NCBI GenBank assembly: GCA_012033495.1
Contig: JAAUQT010000032.1
Coordinates: 1 to 36,778 of the forward strand
Reading direction: 5' to 3'
Origin: Cyanobacteria bacterium RM1_2_2
GTDB taxonomy: Bacteria > Cyanobacteriota > Cyanobacteriia > Elainellales > Elainellaceae
Length of the DNA: 36,778 nt
Shown one piece after another: positions 32,633 through 36,778 of this stretch. Position 1 is the first letter of the stretch. The number at the start of each line of letters is the position of its first letter. Position numbers and translations under genes: made by a program. The notes beneath the pieces were generated by a model, which did not search any database, was not told the DNA's origin, and was given only the letters and a program-made list of their open reading frames with translations.

Positions 32633-32769
32633 ATCGTGAAAGAGCGTACATTGAGGGTTGAGTTGAGGCTAATTTAGCTTACCGATCGCCCACTGAGCGA
32701 AGCGGTCGATCTAGGATGATGAAAGGAATTAATCGTGTCTGATGTGCTTTTTCTATTCAAGACGCTCTC

Positions 32770-33348
32770 ATGGTAACTGATGTCTTGCCGCTCCGAGCAA
32801 TCGGTTTACAATGCTTGCTGTTGTTAGTTTCAATTGCAACCGAGGCAGTTGTGCTGTTTCGCCTGCTTAAAACCGCCGACAACAAGCAGATTTCTCCGAA
32901 GCAAAGCATTCAATATGCAGCTTCCATCGATCTGTTGTCTACGGTGTTGGGCTGGTTCACCATCTTTTCGTTTTTTAACCTGACCACCGGTCTACCTTCT
33001 GGGTGGACACGCGATCTAGAAACTGCCCTGCTCAATTTTTTGTTTTTCAATCAATTTTCCAACCAATCTCTGAGTTTTTTGATTGTGGGCGGATTCCTAA
33101 CCTTTTTTGCCAGCTTCGTGGTTAAGCAAGTTGGGCTGTGGGGATTACGCTGGTTTCTGCACCCAGATTTTCCGCAAATTGTGAAGGATAATGACCTCGA
33201 CAAAGACAAGGCGAGCCTTGAAGGCATCCGAGACTTACGCAAAAATCCCCGTGATGAAAGCCAGCGTAATGATATTGCGGCAGTTTTGTTTGCCAACGCT
33301 TGGAGCTACAGCGCTATTCTGGCAATTTTGCTGATTTTGACCCTTTAG
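32770..33348 (+). CDS. fraC: Filament integrity protein FraC
   Basis: 192-aa inner-membrane protein with about four hydrophobic segments. In Anabaena FraC is needed for filament integrity and septal junctions between cells. Sequence features that agree are VLPLRAIGLQCLLLLVSIAT, SIQYAASIDLLSTVLGWFTI and the C-terminal VLFANAWSYSAILAILLIL, which I recognise from FraC. The middle has a charged cytoplasmic loop (PQIVKDNDLDKDKASLEGIR). It is followed 75 bases later by fraD, in the conserved order. ATG chosen as the start of the first helix region; no clear ribosome site. Confidence 0.85.
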   Translation: MVTDVLPLRAIGLQCLLLLVSIATEAVVLFRLLKTADNKQISPKQSIQYAASIDLLSTVLGWFTIFSFFNLTTGLPSGWTRDLETALLNFLFFNQFSNQSLSFLIVGGFLTFFASFVVKQVGLWGLRWFLHPDFPQIVKDNDLDKDKASLEGIRDLRKNPRDESQRNDIAAVLFANAWSYSAILAILLILTL

Positions 33349-33423
33349 GCAGCCTGTAGCTGATAGCCTACCTGTCCCCTACTCAGCATAAGCCAACCCT
33401 AAACACCAGCCCACCGAAACGCC

Positions 33424-34478
33424 GTGAATGCACTGACTAGGTTTCTCCTCAACTTTTTTCTGCTCAAGAATATTGTGCCGTTTGTGCAAGAGCGGTTCAA
33501 ACAGTTGCGAGAGCAGCTCTCTAAAATCAAACCCTTCTCCTGGGAAACCGCACTGCTGTTAAGCCTGCTCTCCTGGTTTGTGTTTCTGCTCGTACAAGGC
33601 AGGCTGGTTCAGCAATTTGTGTCCATCTTTGCTTGGGGATTTTTGATCATCGGTACAGACTGGGCGCTCATGGGCAAAAAAGTGACAATTCCGCTGATTA
33701 GCTTTCCCTTTCAATATGCTCCTTGGCTGACCGGCGCTTTGGCTTGTGCGGCGTTTCTCAGCAACGATTTTATAATTCGAGACTGGCGCAGTGCCTTGAT
33801 TAGCTATCCCATCTTTGCAGCAGTATTTATGGGTTATTCCAAGTTCATTCAAAACGGCTTGAAGTGGCAACTGCCTGATCCGGGCGGACGGCAAGATTTA
33901 GTTCTTTCTTTTCTGTTTTGTGGGCTGCTGTCCTGTTGGGTTCAGTTTCATTTTCTGGTTCAAGACCTTGTGGAGCAATACCCAAACCTGCTATCGGAGA
34001 ATTTTGATCGCAGTGTATTTGTAACGCGGCTGAACCCCCGCCGTAGAACGAATACCAAAGCTTTCTCTCTGTTAGAAGCGGCTGAATTAACGGTGCGTCG
34101 AGAGTTGGCTGGCAAAACCTGGGTCGAAGCAGAGGCTTGGTTGCGTAACGTGGATAGCATTGAAGCCGAGTTGAGCCGTCAGGTGGTTGATCAGGTTTAT
34201 GACAATCAGCCGATCCGCGAAAAGCAACTCTGGCAATCACAGTCGATCCGGTTTTTAGTCCAACTCTGATCGAATTAAATCTACGCGCAACCTGGTTAGG
34301 CGCAAGCTCGCGTCCCAATGGCTACACCTTACGACGCCCTTGTCTAGTTAGCCAAGCTGCCGCCCCCCCACCCCAAACCTTTGAAGAGATGCAAACCCAA
34401 CAGCAAACAGGCGGCTCCTACGAGTTTGTGTGCCAGGAAACTCAAGACGAAAGCGCAGCGGCTCCGGCTCCAGATTAA
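33424..34478 (+). pseudogene. fraD: Filament integrity protein FraD, split by a frameshift
   Basis: FraD is an integral membrane protein with a periplasmic coiled region at septal junctions. The first 281 codons run from a GTG at 33424 and carry PFSWETALLLSLLSWF, GFLIIGTDW, CWVQFHFLVQDLVEQYPNLL and WVEAEAWL, matching FraD. That frame stops at 34267. The rest of the family sequence continues in the frame one base back: ELNLRATWLGASSRPNGYTL RRPC-type residues run to a TAA at 34476-34478. Adding one T to the run of five T at about 34252-34256 restores a ~351-aa protein, close to the Anabaena length (about 343). It is either a real one-base deletion or a homopolymer error in the assembly. The C-terminal region lost is the conserved periplasmic end. 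Confidence 0.82.
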
Positions 34479-34537
34479 TTGTCGGGACTTGGCACTAAGC
34501 TGGCTCTCACCAAACTTTCAACTGCTTGAATCGATGC

Positions 34538-34963
34538 TCAAACTAACCCAAGCTGCTGCATCACTTCCAGCAAATTACACTCATACCACCACTCCACAAT
34601 TTTGTGGTTAGAAATCCGAAGCAAGGTAAAATCGTTGACCTTAACAGGCTTACCAGTTGGCGCAGCTCCCAAAAACTGACCGGTGTGGGTTCCTTGTATT
34701 GTTGTGCGATACACAACTTTGTCGCCCTCAGCAATGACATCTTCTAAGGCTTGATGAATGTCAGGAAATCCTTGGAAAAGGTCTTCGTTAAATGCTTTAT
34801 TTGCTTCTAATCCAACAATGGGTTCTGCTGTGCTGTTGAAATGATAGACAACATCTGCACTCATTAACTCATCCCACGTCTGCTTCCAATTTGGATTTGT
34901 GCCCCACCCGTCCTGAGCAAACCGCATAGCAATGGACTTGTTTTGTTCAGTCAGAGTGACCAT
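34538..34963 (-). CDS. SnoaL-like polyketide/ester-cyclase family protein
   Basis: 141 aa of the SnoaL/NTF2-like fold: QNKSIAMRFAQDGWGTNPNW, DVVYHFNSTAEPIVGLEANK, QGFPDIHQALEDVIAEGDKV and TIQGTHTGQFLGAAPTGKPV, the last being a typical SnoaL ester-cyclase block. Substrate unknown. It is divergent from a tetR gene across a 74-base interval with two palindromes, so repression by that regulator is likely. Inserted, with tetR, between fraD and fraE. Confidence 0.9.
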   Translation of the reverse strand: MVTLTEQNKSIAMRFAQDGWGTNPNWKQTWDELMSADVVYHFNSTAEPIVGLEANKAFNEDLFQGFPDIHQALEDVIAEGDKVVYRTTIQGTHTGQFLGAAPTGKPVKVNDFTLLRISNHKIVEWWYECNLLEVMQQLGLV

Positions 34964-34976
34964 ACTTCTTTCCTCA

Positions 34977-34990
34977 ATACGCTACCGTAT
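34977..34990. promoter_or_regulatory. TetR operator, site 1
   Basis: ATACGCTACCGTAT is a palindrome with 5-bp arms (ATACG/CGTAT). It sits 14 bases upstream of the SnoaL-like ATG and close to a TATA-like element at 34993-34998 on that strand, a good position for repression. Confidence 0.55.
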
Positions 34991-35025
34991 GGATATAAAT
35001 TAGTGTGGTTATTATACAGATGTCA

Positions 35026-35039
35026 ATACACCACCGTAT
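35026..35039. promoter_or_regulatory. TetR operator, site 2
   Basis: ATACACCACCGTAT differs from site 1 at two positions. It overlaps the probable tetR start codon and lies just after a TATTAT box (35010-35015). The two sites are 49 bases apart centre to centre. Confidence 0.5.
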
Positions 35040-35598
35040 GGCCAAAAAAGGTGAATCCTCGAACTTGACACGGCAAAACTGGATTGAACAAGGATTGCAG
35101 ACTTTGGCAGAAAAAGGAGTCGAGGCAGTTCGAGTTGAGCCGCTCGCCAAGAAGATGGGGGTGACTAAAGGGAGTTTCTACTGGCACTTCAAGAATAGAG
35201 AAGATCTATTAGACGCGATTTTGCAGGAATGGGTAAAGCTGCAAACCAACAGCATCATTGAACGGGTAGAAGAAGTAGGAGGCGATGCGGCGAGTAAACT
35301 GCTCTATTTATTTGAGTTAGCAGTTCAGGATAATGGACGGGCAGAAAGTGCCATTCGAGCTTGGGCAACCAACGATTCTAAAATTCTTGCTGTTCTGGCT
35401 CAAGTTGATCAACGTCGTTTGAACTATACAAAAAACTTGTTTTTACAGGTCGGCTTTGCGCCATTTGAGGCTATGGTACGCGCTCGAATGGCTTACTATG
35501 CGCTTGTTGGTGAATTTACGATAGGTACACGCAGCAATCAAGCAGAACGATTAGCTGAGATCAGACTACAACATGCAATTCTTACGCATCAGCACTAA
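35038..35598 (+). CDS. TetR family transcriptional repressor
   Basis: 186 aa from the ATG at 35038; in-frame alternatives are ATG 35020 and GTG 35005. The N-terminal helix-turn-helix is LTRQNWIEQGLQTLAEKGVE followed by VEPLAKKMGVTKGSFYWHFK and NREDLLDAILQEW, a standard TetR DNA-binding domain. The ligand domain (about 65-186) is unassigned. A TATTAT box at 35010-35015 would place the transcript start near 35022, which favours 35038 and a short leader without a Shine-Dalgarno. It probably represses itself and the divergent SnoaL-like gene. Its TAA stop is the first three bases of copy C of the 127-bp repeat. Confidence 0.9.
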   Translation: MAKKGESSNLTRQNWIEQGLQTLAEKGVEAVRVEPLAKKMGVTKGSFYWHFKNREDLLDAILQEWVKLQTNSIIERVEEVGGDAASKLLYLFELAVQDNGRAESAIRAWATNDSKILAVLAQVDQRRLNYTKNLFLQVGFAPFEAMVRARMAYYALVGEFTIGTRSNQAERLAEIRLQHAILTHQH

Positions 35599-35722
35599 GG
35601 GCTATGATCCACTTCAGCCAGAATCCTGATGATGGCAGAGCAACAGCCCCTAGCCTGTTTGGGGGAACGCGCGATCAGGTGGATGCCGTCAACGGTTGAC
35701 CATTCATGGATGACGCGCCCTA
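35596..35722. mobile_element. 127-bp MITE-like repeat, copy C
   Basis: It begins TAAGGGCTATGATCCACTTC and ends CATGGATGACGCGCCCTAA. The ends form an imperfect inverted repeat: left TAAGGGCTATGATCCA versus reverse complement of right TTAGGGCGCGTCATCCA. It lies between tetR and fraE and includes the tetR stop codon. Confidence 0.8.
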
Positions 35723-35815
35723 ACATTGGTTGGGCAGCCTCACGAGATTTTGTGTAAAGTAAGCTAATCTTAATCGGTCAGCGATCTGAGTATCTGAGTA
35801 AAGGAAAGGTGTAAC

Positions 35816-36595
35816 GTGAATCTGGGTCGGACGTGGGTAATTGCCTTAAATGTTTTCCGCGAAGTGATTCGAGATCGGGTGCTTTACCTGATTGCGTTTT
35901 ATGCCTTGGGTTTAGTGGCTGCGACCCAGCTATTACCCAGAGTGGCTGCCAACACTGAAGACAAGATTTTTCTCGATTTGGGCATTGCTGCCATCGGCAT
36001 TTTGGGTTTACTGATTGCGGTGTTCATCGGCACTAACTTAGTCAGCAAAGAGATTGAAAAGCGCACAGTTTCTGTCATGATTGCCAAGCCGATTAGCCGG
36101 GCTGAATTTATTGTTGGCAAGCATTGGGGGTTAACAGCGGTACTGGCTGTCCTCGTGCTGGCAATGCTGGCCATTTTTATTGGTGTAATGACTTACGCCA
36201 AAATTCCTTTTCCAGCGGTTAGTCTACTCATCGCTGCTGGGTTTCAGCTTTTAGAACTGTCGTTGATTACTGCTGTCGCCATTCTGTTTAGCGTTTTTAC
36301 AAGCTCTGTGCTGTCAATGCTGCTGACGCTGGCGATTTACTTTGTCGGGCATCTCAGCCGCGACCTGCTGACGTTGGGCAATTTGGCGAAAGATCCGGTT
36401 TTCCAGCAAGTCACGCAAGTGCTATACCTCGTTCTGCCCGACCTGTCGCGGCTGAATTGGAAAAATCAAGCCGTTTACGGGATGGCGCTGATGCCCTCTC
36501 CGCTGGAGCTACTCAGCCACGCTGCCTATGGTTTAATTTACACCACGCTGTTACTCACAATTGCGGTGTTGATTTTTTCCCGCCGACAGTTTTAG
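35816..36595 (+). CDS. fraE: Filament integrity protein FraE (ABC-2 type permease)
   Basis: 259 aa with six hydrophobic segments, the ABC-2 permease pattern. It opens WVIALNVFREVIRDRVLYLI, then KIFLDLGIAAIGILGLLIAV, VSKEIEKRTVSVMIAKPISR and EFIVGKHWGLTAVLAVLVLA, typical of FraE and related cyanobacterial permeases. In Anabaena fraE follows fraC and fraD and is needed for filament integrity and heterocyst function. Here it is separated from fraD by 1.3 kb. The start is a GTG with AAGGAAAGG about 7 bases upstream. An ATPase partner is not in the window. Confidence 0.85.
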   Translation: MNLGRTWVIALNVFREVIRDRVLYLIAFYALGLVAATQLLPRVAANTEDKIFLDLGIAAIGILGLLIAVFIGTNLVSKEIEKRTVSVMIAKPISRAEFIVGKHWGLTAVLAVLVLAMLAIFIGVMTYAKIPFPAVSLLIAAGFQLLELSLITAVAILFSVFTSSVLSMLLTLAIYFVGHLSRDLLTLGNLAKDPVFQQVTQVLYLVLPDLSRLNWKNQAVYGMALMPSPLELLSHAAYGLIYTTLLLTIAVLIFSRRQF

Positions 36596-36608
36596 AGATA
36601 TCTTCATT

Positions 36609-36778
36609 GGGGCAGGTTTTGCAGAACGGGTTGCTTTAACCTAATGGGTTCCTCACTAAACCTGCCCTTACAAGAGTTTGGGGGCAGGTTTTGCAGAACG
36701 GGTTGCCATAGCCTAATGGGTTCATCGCATAACCTGCCCTTACAAGAGGTTATGTTGAAGGGGTTGGCATAGCCCAAT
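36609..36778. repeat. GGGCAGGTTT-ended repeat, copies 6 and 7 in tandem plus partial third
   Basis: Two 72-bp units start at 36609 and 36681, each GGGGCAGGTTTTGCAGAACG at the left and AACCTGCCCTTACAAGAG at the right. A third, degraded unit (AAGGGGTTGGCATAGCCCAAT) runs to the window end. No gene is seen after fraE. Confidence 0.75.

Noticed and set aside
32633-32769. Possible cobalamin riboswitch before the CobO-like gene
   Set aside because: The region upstream of the CobO start is only about 137 bases to fraC and shows no B12-box-like sequence.
34249-34260. Programmed -1 frameshift in fraD
   Set aside because: CGG TTT TTA is not a good slippery heptamer and no downstream stem or pseudoknot is apparent; a missing T is a simpler explanation.
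34381-34611. 76-codon ORF after fraD
   Set aside because: It overlaps the displaced C-terminal part of fraD in a third frame.

Overview
The window is chromosomal DNA of a filamentous cyanobacterium. Evidence for this is a CpcS/CpeS-type phycobiliprotein lyase, an RNP-type RNA-binding protein, the filament-integrity genes fraC, fraD and fraE, HIP1 palindromes (GCGATCGC, for example at 11101 and two overlapping copies at 27603-27616), and many short palindromic-ended repeats of the kind common in filamentous cyanobacteria. No heterocyst gene is visible, so the genus cannot be named.

Layout. 1-5240 holds a complete polyamine-type ABC importer (potA, potD, potB, potC) whose intergenic gaps are filled by short repeats with inverted ends. 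5271-9407 holds two large polytopic membrane proteins (one GT39/ArnT-like) and cpcS. 9534-11136 holds tRNA-His(GTG), a ferredoxin-metallo-beta-lactamase fusion, a 24-bp tandem array and tRNA-Ala(CGC). 11540-18340 holds a TM0106-type RecB-like nuclease, an RRM protein, a zinc alcohol dehydrogenase, a small secreted repeat protein, a GH57 glycoside hydrolase and small conserved or low-complexity genes. 18524-18918 holds two decayed transposase fragments.

18974-25302 is the most striking accessory locus. A P-loop ATPase of 433 aa overlaps by ATGA the start of a 1676-aa protein with a degenerate N-terminal alpha/beta domain, a helical-repeat section, an nSTAND-like P-loop ATPase, a transmembrane helix and 14 WD40 blades. 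This two-gene unit looks like a STAND-type signalling or conflict (defence) system and is the best candidate for an incompletely described system.

25919-31072 is an ECF42-type sigma factor divergent from seven co-directional genes: two YCII/DGPF proteins, a SnoaL-like protein, two VOC proteins, a DUF899 protein and a DUF1579 protein. The interval carries two copies of TGTCGA-N17-CGAC, which matches the remembered ECF42 promoter, so the cluster reads as a small self-contained stress regulon.

31499-32632 is a tandem-duplicated CobO-like corrinoid adenosyltransferase. 32770-36595 is the fra locus: fraC, a frameshifted fraD and fraE. Between fraD and fraE sits a divergent tetR/SnoaL-like pair with paired palindromic operators, followed by a 127-bp repeat. 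The cassette splits what is a contiguous operon in Anabaena.

Repeats are a theme of the window. At least five families are visible: a GGGCAGGTTT-ended element (seven or more copies), a ~127-bp element (three copies), two single-copy MITE-like elements, and two tandem arrays bounded by TTCGRCTSCGCTCA-type inverted ends. Two elements supply the stop codon of the gene they follow (potB and tetR). All family assignments were made by reading translations and motifs; no database search was run.
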